From Ochromonas danica (lineage: Eukaryota; Sar; Chrysophyceae; Chromulinales; Chromulinaceae): 64,000 nucleotides of DNA. Made by a program: the position numbers and the translations under genes. This document shows, one piece after another, positions 23,236 to 33,655 of this stretch; the stretch's first letter is position 1; each line of letters starts with the position of its first letter. Location of the stretch: positions 248,001-312,000 of the forward strand of contig VKHL01000014.1 in NCBI GenBank assembly GCA_015146655.1, given 5' to 3'. The notes under the pieces are model-generated. The model made no database searches. It was not told the origin of the DNA and saw nothing but the letters and a program-made list of their open reading frames with translations.

Positions 23236-26200
23236 TTAATTCTGTACCACTTCGTACGCCCACTATAAATGACAACACAGAAAGAGCATTGTTAGAACAA
23301 TCATTATAATAAATACAGTACACTCACTAACCTTTAACCAAGGCAAGAGAGCCTCCAGGTCTTCTTGTTCCACAGTGGCACCACACCAGATACGCAATCC
23401 ATCAGGAGCGTCACGATAAGCTCCAATATCATAGGCTACGCCCTCCGCTTCAAGAAGTGCAACAAACTTTTTCACCTGGTCCTTGTTCAATTTGAGTGTG
23501 AGACACACAGAAGTATTCGAACGGATGCGAGGATCTGCTGCTAGGAAACTAATCCAGTCATTCTGCTCAACAAAGCGTTCTAAAACTGCGAGGTTGGCTT
23601 GAGAGCGCTTGATCAATCCAGGTAAACCACCAATGGAATCCGCCCAAGACATAGCATCAAGGTAATCTTCCACACAAAGCATAGAAGGAGTGTTGATGGT
23701 GTCGCCATTGAAAATGTTCCGGTCAACCTTCACCTTGCCTTCCTTATCCTTCTTGGTCATACGGAAAATCTTTGGCAAGGGGCGTTTTGAGTCGTAGGTC
23801 TCCAAGCGTTCCACTGCTTGAGGAGAGAGAATGAGCATGCCATGAGCACCCTCGCCACCCAGGACCTTCTGCCAAGAAAATGTGGTTACATCTACTTTTG
23901 GCCATTCAATGTCCATAGCAAAGGCTGCAGAAGTGGCATCGTTGAAGACCAAACCCTTTCGATCAGCGCGAACCCAGTCCAAATTGGGTACTCGCACACC
24001 GGAAGTGGTTCCGTTGTAAGTGAAAGTGATATCGTGGTCAGGGTTGGTACTGGAGAGATCAGGTAGCTGACCATAGTCCGCAGAGAAAATGCGGGTGGTC
24101 TCCTTCAAGCCCAGATGCTTGATGGCATCATCACTCCAACCCTTTCCGAAGGACTCCCAATAACAAGCATCCAAAGGACGAGCTCCGACCATGCTCCACA
24201 TGGCCATCTCGAAAGCGCCAGTATCCGATGCAGGAACGATGCCGCAGAGATAGTCATCAGGAACACCAAGAATGCGCTTCGTCTCCTCAATGGCACGCTT
24301 GAGGCGAGACTTGCCCAGCTTGGAACGATGAGATCTGCCGAGCACGTCACTTCGCAAAGCAGCAAGGTTATATCCAGGGCGCTTTTTGCACGGTCCACTA
24401 GAGAACTCAGGGTTGCGGGGCTTCACAGCGGGCTTGCGAGGACCCTGTACAGTCCCCTGAGAAGCACTTCGCACGCGGAAGTTAGGATCAATGGTATCCT
24501 TGAGACGAACCTCCACGACATTGGAGATTTCGGCGGTTTTGTTCAACGATTCGAGCACTTCAGCAGGAAGGGGGGTATCAAGGACAACAGCGCCCATGGC
24601 TTTCTTGCCGCGCTCTTGACGACCCAGAGCGAAGTGGGCGATATTGACCTTTGCTTGCGCCAGCTTCTCCACAACTTTTCTGAGGACGCCAGGCTCATCA
24701 TGATTATTGAACAATAAAATGTTCTCTCCAGGAGGCAAATCGATGCTGAATCCGTCAATCTTGGTAATGCGCAACTCATTAGCACCAAATACAGTACCCT
24801 CAATAACACGTTGTGCGTTCAGCAAGCCCTCGATCTCCATCTCCACACCGACCGTGTTCTTGTAACCAGATGCAATTTCCGTCTTCTCAGACATATTCAC
24901 CAATACCTTAAGACCCATCTCCTCAGCAGTAGCAAGTGCATTGACGTAGGAAACGTTTTGGATACCCAATTCAGTCAAGGTTCCTTTCACAACGGCAGAC
25001 TTAACCACATCTGTTAGACGAGTATCGGAAACATCTTTTCCTCGCAAGTTCACGGTAACACTGCCAACTTTATTATTGCGCAGTAACTGGCCCTGCATAG
25101 AACCAATTTTCTCAGCTAACATGACATAAGGCACCACATGCTCAAGCTTAGCGATAGCACCCAGATCAGGGGCATTCACCACACCAACAAAGGAACCTCC
25201 GTCCAAAATATCGCTCATATTCTCAGCAATAGCCTTAGCCACACGCTCCTGAGCATCAACAGTCGAAGCACCCAAATGAGGAGTCATGACAACGTGAGGA
25301 TGCTTGCGCAGCTCAAGGGAGACTTCAACAGGAGGCTCCTGTTCGAGAACATCCAAACCGACTCCGCCCACTTGGCCAGATTTTAGAGCCTCAAGAAGAG
25401 CAGCTTCATCAATGATGCCACCACGGGCACAGTTGACAATACGAACACCTTTCTTGCACTTCGCCAAAGTCTTTTCGTTCAAGAGATGGTGAGTCTCAGT
25501 GGTCATAGGAGTGTGAATTGTGATGAAATCGGCTTGAGCTAACAGCTCATCCACACTGACAGGCTCAATGCCATGCGCACGAGCAGAAGATTCAGACAGC
25601 ACAGGATCATATCCAACAACATTCATGCCGAATCCTTGGCACCATTTTGCAACCTCACGGCCGATCTTGCCCACGCCAATAACGCCCAGAGTCTTGCCAG
25701 TCAACTCGGTGCCGGTATATTTGGAGCGATCCCAACGACCAGCTTTGAGAGAGGCAGTAGCTTGAGGAATGTTACGAGCTAAGGCAAGAATATGAGCAAG
25801 AGCAAGCTCAGCGGTGGAAATAGTGTTGCCTCCAGGGGTGTTGACGACCAAGATTCCCTTGCCAGTGGCAGCTCGGACATCGATGTTATCCACTCCCGTA
25901 CCGGCGCGGCCAATAATCTTCAAATTAGGTGCGGCATTGATGATCTCTTTAGTGACTTTGGTTCCAGATCTAACGACCAAGCCATCATATTCATGAATGA
26001 TTTTGATGAGTTCATCTTTCTTAATGCCTGGTTTCTCCACCAACTCATGACCTCTGTCCTTGAAAACCCTTCCACAGATAGGTTCGATGGAATCAGATGC
26101 AAGAATTCTTGCCAAAGGTAGCGTGCTTCGGCTATATAGTCGAGTTGCATTTTGAGTTACCGAGCCTTTCGGAGTCAACAATCTAACATTTTAAACCAAA

Positions 26201-26262
26201 ACATTACGAAAATAGAATCAATCAGAATATAATGAAAGAACTTTTTACCTTCGATACATCAT
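23236..26262 (-). CDS. Fused phosphoglycerate dehydrogenase-phosphoserine aminotransferase, mitochondrial-type leader
   Basis: Carries the first two steps of serine synthesis on one chain of about 963 aa. Exons 26262-26249 (only 14 nt), 26182-23332, 23262-23236 (27 nt, encoding WAYEVVQN). Residues 1-35 are Arg/Ser-rich without acids ([25 protein letters not shown]), a mitochondrial-type presequence. PGDH follows: [10 protein letters not shown], the NAD fold [13 protein letters not shown], catalytic-region [10 protein letters not shown] and the His loop TPHLGAST, then an intervening domain and an ACT domain ([12 protein letters not shown]). From about residue 595 comes PSAT of the bacterial SerC type ([24 protein letters not shown]-lysine in [13 protein letters not shown], ending LLPWLKWAYE). 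The third pathway enzyme is not in the window. Confidence 0.92.
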
Positions 26263-26998
26263 TGTAAATGTCTGGAACAAGGATGATGATAGTGAGAGAT
26301 TGAAAATAAAAGATTAATGGGATGATGACAAGTGACCCAGAGAGGAAGATGTCGGATGGGATGGATGAATGCAATTGCGTCAAGTGCAGCGGTGCGGCAG
26401 GCAGTCTCACGCTCTGTGTGTGCACTCCCTGCTCCTTTGTGGTGTGTGGATGAGGGGTGGCTCCCCACTCTCTGACGGCATTGACAATTTTCCCAGTCCA
26501 CACCTCTTTCGCAACCAAGTTGTGCAAAGAAGTCAAGTCTCTGGGAGGGATTATCGAAGGGTTGAAATGCCGGCCCTGTGACGACACTGACGATTTTCCC
26601 AGTCTACACCCCTTTCGCAACCGAGTTGTGCATAGAAGTCTCCAGGAGAAACGCCATTGAAGGGCTAAAAGACTGACACTCTGACGGTACCCAACGAGTT
26701 TCGCAGTATGCACCTCCTTTCACAACCAAGTTGTGCAAAGAAGTCAGGTCTCTAGGAGGAAGACTATTGAAGGGTTAAAAGTCTGTTCGGTATGATGGGT
26801 TTGTTTCGCTGAACAGTGAGTGCACTAGGGACATATTGATATATTGCATAACAACGACTTGAAAACCATCGATATATCTCTAATTCACTGTAAGAAATAG
26901 AAGCGAAATAGCTACTTGTTTGCATTGACGAAATGAAAGAGGAAAGCAAAAGTTAAGTTCATACTGTTACCCCACTTTAAAAACGTCTAGACAAATTC
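26263..26998. other. Intergenic region upstream of PGDH-PSAT
   Basis: 736 bp between two minus-strand genes. It holds the three diverged tandem repeats described separately. A long minus-strand open frame (26222-26713) is repeat-driven and not credible as a gene. Confidence 0.5.
26469..26785. repeat. Three diverged ~105-bp tandem repeats
   Basis: Units start near 26469, 26577 and 26678. Each contains a TTT(C)CCAG-type block, TTTC(G/A)CAACC(A/G)AGTTGTGCA(A/T)AGAAGTC, then an AGGAG block and ATTGAAGGG(T/C)T(A/G)AAA. The copies differ by scattered substitutions and small gaps, so they are old. They lie upstream of the PGDH-PSAT start codon. Confidence 0.85.
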
Positions 26999-27841
26999 TC
27001 ACGCATTATCCGCTTGACGAAGTAACTCTCCCAAATCCATTTGATCTAATGGTGCTGTTTCGCGAAGAAAAAGCTTCCATTGAGCTTCCATTTGAGGATA
27101 ATACATTCTCTCTCCACTAATATGGTAAATTCCGTTTTTCAAGCAATAATCTTTCAAATATTTCCCTGGCATTTCATGATCGAAGACAATTTTACATCCC
27201 TTGAGGCTTTCAAGGAAATTAGCCGCTTCCTCCAAGGGGTGCTCAGAGGCTGGGGTAGCGTTAACGAATAAATCAGCTGTTTCTCCGTTCCACATCTTTA
27301 CCCCAAGCTCAGCAGCACGTGTTTCAACGTTGCTACTGTTTCTTCCAGCTAAAACAACAGAAATATTACACGATTGTAACACGGCTATTACGACCGATGC
27401 CACTCCTCCGCACCCATAGCAAACAGCCGTTGTAACAGGCAACTGTGAAAGACGCAATCCCTCCTCGATGGCAAATTTAAAACCCATAGCATCCGTATTA
27501 TATCCAAATAACTTTCCATCTTTCTGAACAACAACAGTATTCACGGACTGAACATCTTTGGCGATGTCATCAAGATGATCCAGATAAGGAACAATACTGT
27601 GCTTAATGTCTCTCGAAATGGCACCCCCAATGCATGGCATCCCTTTCAATACTCCAGCGAAGTGAGCTGGATCAATTTGAGGCTTTTCTTTGGAGCCAGT
27701 GTGAATAGGAATATAGGCCACATCCAGCTTGAGAATATCCTGTAGCAAGCGTTTGTATCTTCGCAAGCTTGAAGGCCTTCCACTGGTGCTGATTATATAT
27801 CTTGTATTAGGTCCAATATTCATAGAGACATTGTCCGCCAT
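26999..27841 (-). CDS. Shikimate dehydrogenase-like protein
   Basis: Single-exon 280-aa protein of the shikimate/quinate dehydrogenase family, which reduces 3-dehydroshikimate with NADPH. Family marks: a Lys in the catalytic region (GGAISRDIKHSIVPYLD), VNTVVVQKDGKLFGYNTDAMGF including the substrate-binding Asn and Asp, and the nucleotide-binding loop YGCGGVASVV. The usual N-terminal Ser-x-Ser substrate motif is replaced by ISTSGRPSSLRRY, so the true substrate may differ. No plastid leader is visible, unlike the shikimate enzymes expected in algae. Start is the ATG of MADNVSMN; the frame is open slightly upstream without ATG. Confidence 0.8.
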   Translation of the reverse strand: MADNVSMNIGPNTRYIISTSGRPSSLRRYKRLLQDILKLDVAYIPIHTGSKEKPQIDPAHFAGVLKGMPCIGGAISRDIKHSIVPYLDHLDDIAKDVQSVNTVVVQKDGKLFGYNTDAMGFKFAIEEGLRLSQLPVTTAVCYGCGGVASVVIAVLQSCNISVVLAGRNSSNVETRAAELGVKMWNGETADLFVNATPASEHPLEEAANFLESLKGCKIVFDHEMPGKYLKDYCLKNGIYHISGERMYYPQMEAQWKLFLRETAPLDQMDLGELLRQADNA

Positions 27842-28003
27842 TCTCGACCAAATAGTGAACAACGGGGTTGGATTTGCTTTGGATTCTTCTCTTACCGATT
27901 CTTTGGGATTTTAACTTAATAAGATGTTACAGTTAACTTAAGATGTTGCAGTGAACCAACAATCATCATCACCATATTCGGTTGTACTCTGTTGATTGAA
28001 GAA
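27842..28003. promoter_or_regulatory. Short divergent promoter
   Basis: 162 bp between the start codons of the shikimate dehydrogenase-like gene (minus) and the TMEM87-like gene (plus). One of the shortest shared promoters in the window. Confidence 0.4.
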
Positions 28004-29820
28004 ATGACTCTGTTAGTTTCTCTTTTCTGTCTCTTGAGTGCAGCTTTAGGAGATATTATAGTATATAATGATCACTTGCTGAAACCTGAAATTCCCGAGT
28101 ATCTAGTAATTCCAAAATATGCCAAGAATGAAGTTCCGCACTGGAGCCCAGGAAACGGAAGAAGTTACATTGACCTCTCCCGATTATCAGTACAATCAGC
28201 TTGTTATCAAGATAAAAGTTCTCATTCATCACTTTCTTCTTCCTATGATGAATCAGCCTGCAAAGATTCGGTGAGAGTTGATATGCTGATGTTCGAAGCC
28301 CCCAAAGACAAACCTTGGATGAGCTACTGGGAAGATCAGGAATTCTGCTGTACTCAAAATCTAATTGAAGAAGGATTGTAAGTTTTTACATATGAGTTTA
28401 TCACGAAAGATGAGTAAAATTTGTCCGTTGGTGCAGATGTTCGGAGGGGCAGAAGAATTCCTTGATTTTCCCTCCCACCCTCCCTCAAGCTTTTCTCAGA
28501 TCAACAGTGGTCAAGCCTGACGAACCTTCTTCTTTATTTCCTGTGGTACGTTGAATCATTTGTAGTAGTTCTTTCGTTTTTTGATTGTGTGGGTTTTGAT
28601 AGGATGATATTACTCGTCATGAGGTGAAGTCATCTGGGCTTTATATCCTTGTCATGGGTGTTTGTAATCCACAAGCTGCTCCAGTTGTTATTAGTGGTGC
28701 AATTGATTCTATGGATCCTTGTAAGCCCATCTTTCCTCGTGTTATCTTCATCCATTACATTTTCTGTCATTTGTATGGCCAGATGGGTATCTTCCTGCAG
28801 AACAATTCGGAAATTTGCCGTTTTATGTGGCTTTAACATGTGTGTACATGATTGTCGGGGTTGTTTGGATGATCTTGTGCTGTTGTTTCTGGTAAGTACA
28901 ACTTTTTGCATGTCAATGACGTTTTTGACAAATGTCATCTTTGCAGGGAACAGCTACTCCCTCTTCAAGTGTGGATATCCTCAGTATTAGTGATTGCATT
29001 GATTGAAACTGCTATGCTATTTGCTCACTTTTTGGATTGGAATGACGCTGGTACACCAGCAGTGTCTATTACTGTTATTGCTCTCGTGTTCGGTGTCACG
29101 AAGCGCGCCTTGTCGCGCGTTTTGGTACAACTCGTAGCACTTGGATATGGTGTAGTGCGCCCATCTTTAGGTGAAGATATGAATCGTGTCCTCTATTTAG
29201 GCGCGGCTTATTTCGTTCTCTCTCTTATTTACACACTGATCACTTCATTATCAAGCAACTCCAAGTTCGTTGGTGACCCTGCCTATGACTTTATGTCCCT
29301 CGTGATTTTCCTTCTCGCCATCGTGGACACCACGTTCTATATCTGGATCTTTACATCCATAAATAATCTCATGGTTTCGTTGGCTGCACGCAAACAAGGT
29401 GTCAAGTACATACTTTATCGCAACTTTCGAGGAGTTTTGATTGCGCTGTTGGCGTTCACAGGCCTGTGGGTGGTTTATGGTAGTGCATTGTTTCTTAATG
29501 ATACCAACGGTACCAATAAGAACTGGCGTGAAAAGTGGACCGTTGATGCTCTTTGGGAAGTCATCTACTTCATGATCTTCGTTGCCATTGCTGTGTTGTG
29601 GGCTCCATCAAACAATGCTCAGCGCTATGCATACTCCATAGAACTCACGCAGCTTGATGATGACAGCGAATTTTCCGCCGCTGTCGCACATGCTGAGTCC
29701 ATTGAGTCTGGTGATCATGAATTAGATGGTGAATATGGTGGTAAACTTCATGATGAAAAGGATCCTTTCCAAGGTTCTGGGGCGTTAGATCCTGCTATGG
29801 CTTTACAAAAGAAAGCATAG
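28004..29820 (+). CDS. TMEM87/GOST-type seven-transmembrane protein
   Basis: Golgi/endosomal seven-TM protein family (TMEM87, GPR107/108) involved in membrane traffic. Five exons: 28004-28377, 28437-28545, 28603-28720, 28783-28891, 28947-29820, in frame, about 527 aa. A signal peptide (LLVSLFCLLSAALG) leads into a lumenal domain with several cysteines (about 17-215). The seven-helix region starts at FYVALTCVYMIVGVVW and continues with LLPLQVWISSVLVIALIE. The loop after TM7 carries LWAPSNNAQRYAYS, close to the TMEM87 signature. The cytosolic tail is acidic. The family name is confident; the exact role in this organism is not known. Confidence 0.85.
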
Positions 29821-30061
29821 ACAATTTGTGGCGTAAATTAGCTCCTAGCATAGTTCGTCCAAAAGTGTTTCTTGTAATTAACTACTTTCCATTTACCTGC
29901 TAAGCCAGGACCAGGCTGAGAGAAGAAATTGCTGTCACAGATTAGAGTGTGAGGGTTAAGTTAAAGAAGTCGATGGAAGTTGGAGGGAGTCAAAAAACAA
30001 GAATGAGAGAATGATTGGAGCCTTTGATCACAGTATAATTTAATAGTTGTGTTCATTCAGA

Positions 30062-33000
30062 ATGGAATTTATACTAAAGTTTAGTGAGAAGCAGGATGTT
30101 GAAGAAATCGAAATTCCTGTGGACCCTCCTTCCATTCACACCTCGACAGTTGAGAAGGATAAATCAGACAAAGACAGGTTTGACAAACTCATCCCTTTAG
30201 AAGTCCAATGGCTTAATGGTGATTGGTCATCGTATTGGACCAACTTGGAGAACCGTATAAAAGAGAAGGATCAATCTCGTGCGATCCTTCTCGAGGATGC
30301 CAATCGGTTTGTTAAGTATGCTGCTGAAAAGAATAGTTGGTTGGACAGGACAGAAAGTTACTATTATGAAAATAGACCAAGCTCTTTTAGAATGGTGGCT
30401 GAAATCATTATAGAGGAACTTGTGGCTGATTTGACACGTGATACAGCCCGTCAAATTGTCAAGACTGCAGTGCGTGCAGTGGCCTTCTTAAGCGGGCCAG
30501 CAGCTAAAGCAGTGATGAATATTAATGAAGAAACTCGACGGACCATAAAGCGTACTGGGAGATTGCAAATCTTTGGGGGTGCTATGGAGGACTTTGTTGT
30601 CAATCGCAATAACTTTCTTGATTGTTGTGATGAGGATGTAGGCAACAACTTTTCTCGCTTTTTATTAAATTCCCAGGAACTGCTCGAAAATAAACAATCC
30701 CCACTTCTACCGTCCCATTCTGAGAGACAGCTTGAAACAGTGCCTGTAATAGCAATGGGGGGCTTTTCAATTCCATCCCAGTTAAAGAAATTGAGAAAAA
30801 CAGAGCAAGATCACATGAGTGGATTTTCTTTTCATTTGCTCCAGATATCGCCTCTTCTGGCAAAGCATCCAGGAGTTTCTACTGTTATTTGTTCAAGCGA
30901 TGTAGAGTTGAAGCAGAGCCTATTGTATGCGGGTGGAAACGATTCAGGAATGAATGTGTGGCAGATAAGGTGGGATGATGGCGCAGCTCAGCTAATGGGA
31001 TTTTCTGATCCACGCGCGAAAGTAGATAAATCCCCCATCATTTATCTCGATACCGTAAGAAGTGACAATCATTCCGTAGTCGCTCAAACGGCAAAAGGAA
31101 ATGTCTATCTTTGGGATTTGCAACCACTTTTTGATGCTCCCGCAGAATCACCCCGGCAGCCATGTTTGTTTCCATTCTCATTTACGTCTAATGTACGTAT
31201 CCCTTATGCTGAGTTGGCTTTTAAAACTGGTTCTGGCGATTTGCAATATTTCTTCCCTGAAGATATTGTGAACAGACTCTCACCTTATCCCGAATCTCGA
31301 ACGTTTGTTCAGAATTTAAAAGCTCGATTAGGCTTTTCTTCTACGCCATCGATGATCCCTAGAAACCTTAGCACTACCTGTGCTTTCTCTCTTCTCAATA
31401 TAGAGAAGAGATTGACCTCGATATTGCTCGGAACTTCTGATGGAGATATTTTCAAGTTTAATGTCGATTACGCAAATCCTCTTCGAGATAAGCCATTATT
31501 GAATGCCGAATCTACTTTTTTGCAGAGGGAGCTCGCGAATCCTCTGTCTAGCCTCCAGGGTTCAATTTTACAGACTGCAGTGAAGGAAAAAATTGGAAAT
31601 AAAGTCTTGCGCGAACTGTTCCACTTTCACAGATTTCCGATCAAAGTGCTGCACAGGGTGGGTTCCCTTCCTAACTCAGAGGAGAGGAGAGTTGAACGTT
31701 TCGTGTCGATTGATAGTGAGGGCTTTATTGCATTGTGGAATTATGATCCTCAATATTTTCATGGAGTCTGTTGGTTTGTCCCAGAACGAATCGGTAGAAT
31801 TCCTTTCCAAATTGATGAGTTCGCTGTAAAGGAGATACAATCCCCTGCTGAAATTGAGTCTCTCAGCGATGATGATGTTGGCTTTGAAGATGTTAGTGGG
31901 CCGATACCCGCTGTAGCTGCATTGTTGAAATGTCGAGCAGTCGATATAATTGACGGATATACTGCTCTTAAGCTAGTCGATCCTTCACCGCCAAAGAATG
32001 ATCGACGAAGTCCTAGGAGGAGACGTTCCTCAGTTAATGAGGGAAGTGCTACAAACTCTTCCCCTCGTCTTAGTCCTCGCAGTCCACGTAGTGAAGGAGT
32101 GGATGAAAGGAAGGAGGAAAAGCCTGCCGTAGTTTCCTCGTCAAGAACAACATGGGGCACGTCAAGCACTCAACGGTTATCCTTTGGTTGCTGTATTTCC
32201 GTTCTTTTCCATCCCGTTACTCTATCGGAAGAAAGTAGTGAGCAGAAGGAGTATCGGTGGTTTGAATTTCGCGCAAAACGAGGTGTATCTTCCAGTGTTG
32301 ACACACTTGAAACGGCGGTAAAGGAACTTGTTTCTGACAGAGCAGGAGCCTTTATGTCGGGACGTGGTGTGGAATGGCAAAGAAGGGAGGTATCTCAGAA
32401 AACCACGAAACTGGAATTCATATCTTGTGTCCCATCCCATGACGAGGCCGAGATTTTGCTTTTGCTCAGAGCAATAGAAAATGCTCCAATGAAACGTTAT
32501 GTGCTGGTCAATCTAATATGCGAACATTTGATTGTGAATCAGCCTCATGGTGTTTTTGAATGCCGCAGCGGCGAAGATGTCTCCTCCATTACTACGGGCC
32601 CCATTATGCTGGAGACCCTGACGCGTGTTGCCTTTATACTGACAAATCAGCGCGTTGTCGCTTTTGGGTTGCTCACTGGCGTTCAAATTCCTTTTGGAAG
32701 CGCAGAATTAGATGCTTTTGTCAAGCAACACAAACCACAGCAAATTCGTCTTTGTAGTGCCCAGAGATTGCTTATACTTATCTCTGGGAGAGACAACAAA
32801 ATCTACGTTTTTCAATTAAGACACTCATTGGATGGAAAGAATATCATTTCAAACTATTTCAGTTCTCAACAAAATGATCTGGAAATTGTAAGAGACAAAG
32901 TATCTGCAGAGTTGAAGACTTGTTGGACTCGTAGCTCAGTGGATCTTAGGAAGCTAGCTATCCCCACAGTTTTGAAATATGAATTGAGTGAGCCTTTAGA

Positions 33001-33319
33001 AAATCCTTTTGAAATTGTGCGAACCCTATTGGATGAAATGGTGGACGAAGTCACCCTCGAGATCAAGGAGCGATTGGATGATCAGAATCAAGCATCCTAT
33101 CTGATTGATGTATTTGGAAAAGATGGATCTTTGGGTTATATCCCACCTGTTACGTGGCCTCCAGTTCGTGCATCAGTATGGGAAAGGAAGAGATTTGAAA
33201 TGGATCGTCCCGATATATTGACAAACGAGATATTGCAGCCTTCCACTGCGTCTCCTCCTCTCCTCCTATCTGTTCGCTCCATGGATACGGTTACGGAAGC
33301 ATTTGACAAAATCCTATGA
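30062..33319 (+). CDS. Large WD-like beta-propeller protein, unknown
   Basis: Single-exon protein of 1085 aa. The N-terminal 200 residues look helical (EIIIEELVADLTRDTARQIV). From about residue 285 there are WD-like blades: LYAGGNDSGMNVWQI, NVYLWDLQP, LLGTSDGDIFKFNVD (about 455) and FVSIDSEGFIALWNY (about 549). A Ser/Arg/Pro-rich basic linker (SPRRRRSSVNE, SPRSPRS) lies at about 645-690, likely disordered. The C-terminal region again has strand-like repeats (ILISGRDNKIYVFQL). I do not recognise the orthologue; ciliary or trafficking WD proteins are possible but unsupported. Start is the first ATG in frame (MEFILKF). Confidence 0.7.
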   Translation: MEFILKFSEKQDVEEIEIPVDPPSIHTSTVEKDKSDKDRFDKLIPLEVQWLNGDWSSYWTNLENRIKEKDQSRAILLEDANRFVKYAAEKNSWLDRTESYYYENRPSSFRMVAEIIIEELVADLTRDTARQIVKTAVRAVAFLSGPAAKAVMNINEETRRTIKRTGRLQIFGGAMEDFVVNRNNFLDCCDEDVGNNFSRFLLNSQELLENKQSPLLPSHSERQLETVPVIAMGGFSIPSQLKKLRKTEQDHMSGFSFHLLQISPLLAKHPGVSTVICSSDVELKQSLLYAGGNDSGMNVWQIRWDDGAAQLMGFSDPRAKVDKSPIIYLDTVRSDNHSVVAQTAKGNVYLWDLQPLFDAPAESPRQPCLFPFSFTSNVRIPYAELAFKTGSGDLQYFFPEDIVNRLSPYPESRTFVQNLKARLGFSSTPSMIPRNLSTTCAFSLLNIEKRLTSILLGTSDGDIFKFNVDYANPLRDKPLLNAESTFLQRELANPLSSLQGSILQTAVKEKIGNKVLRELFHFHRFPIKVLHRVGSLPNSEERRVERFVSIDSEGFIALWNYDPQYFHGVCWFVPERIGRIPFQIDEFAVKEIQSPAEIESLSDDDVGFEDVSGPIPAVAALLKCRAVDIIDGYTALKLVDPSPPKNDRRSPRRRRSSVNEGSATNSSPRLSPRSPRSEGVDERKEEKPAVVSSSRTTWGTSSTQRLSFGCCISVLFHPVTLSEESSEQKEYRWFEFRAKRGVSSSVDTLETAVKELVSDRAGAFMSGRGVEWQRREVSQKTTKLEFISCVPSHDEAEILLLLRAIENAPMKRYVLVNLICEHLIVNQPHGVFECRSGEDVSSITTGPIMLETLTRVAFILTNQRVVAFGLLTGVQIPFGSAELDAFVKQHKPQQIRLCSAQRLLILISGRDNKIYVFQLRHSLDGKNIISNYFSSQQNDLEIVRDKVSAELKTCWTRSSVDLRKLAIPTVLKYELSEPLENPFEIVRTLLDEMVDEVTLEIKERLDDQNQASYLIDVFGKDGSLGYIPPVTWPPVRASVWERKRFEMDRPDILTNEILQPSTASPPLLLSVRSMDTVTEAFDKIL

Positions 33320-33655
33320 GATCACTAGTGTATATATATCTATGTATGACTTGTTTATTCTGTAAATTTGATCCAATTTGATTCTCTTTGTAGATTAGAT
33401 TATTTTTGCTTTGTCTGCGCTGTGGAGCTGATCTCGTGCGACTTTTCCTCAGTGCCTTTCGACGACTTCCGACTTATGGACCTCGTTCTTATGGACTTCG
33501 TTCTTATGGACTTAAATTTATGGGCTTGCACTGTAGCGTCGTTGTCAAGTTGCTTGGCGAAGGGGGAGATTTGCATCCCACCAGGTATCCCAGACTCCCA
33601 AATTCTGTGGCCTGCTGCTTCCAGATGGTGAAAGGATTGAGAAAAGCTGATTGGG
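33320..33655 (+). other. Intergenic region with 15-bp tandem repeat
   Basis: Between two plus-strand genes. Positions 33473-33526 hold three 15-bp units (CTTATGGAC followed by C/T TCGTT) and a degenerate fourth. An overlapping open frame has no ATG and is not considered a gene. Confidence 0.55.

Noticed and set aside
26222-26713. 163-aa minus-strand frame upstream of PGDH-PSAT
   Set aside because: It runs through the tandem repeats and the PGDH-PSAT leader in another frame; no family features.
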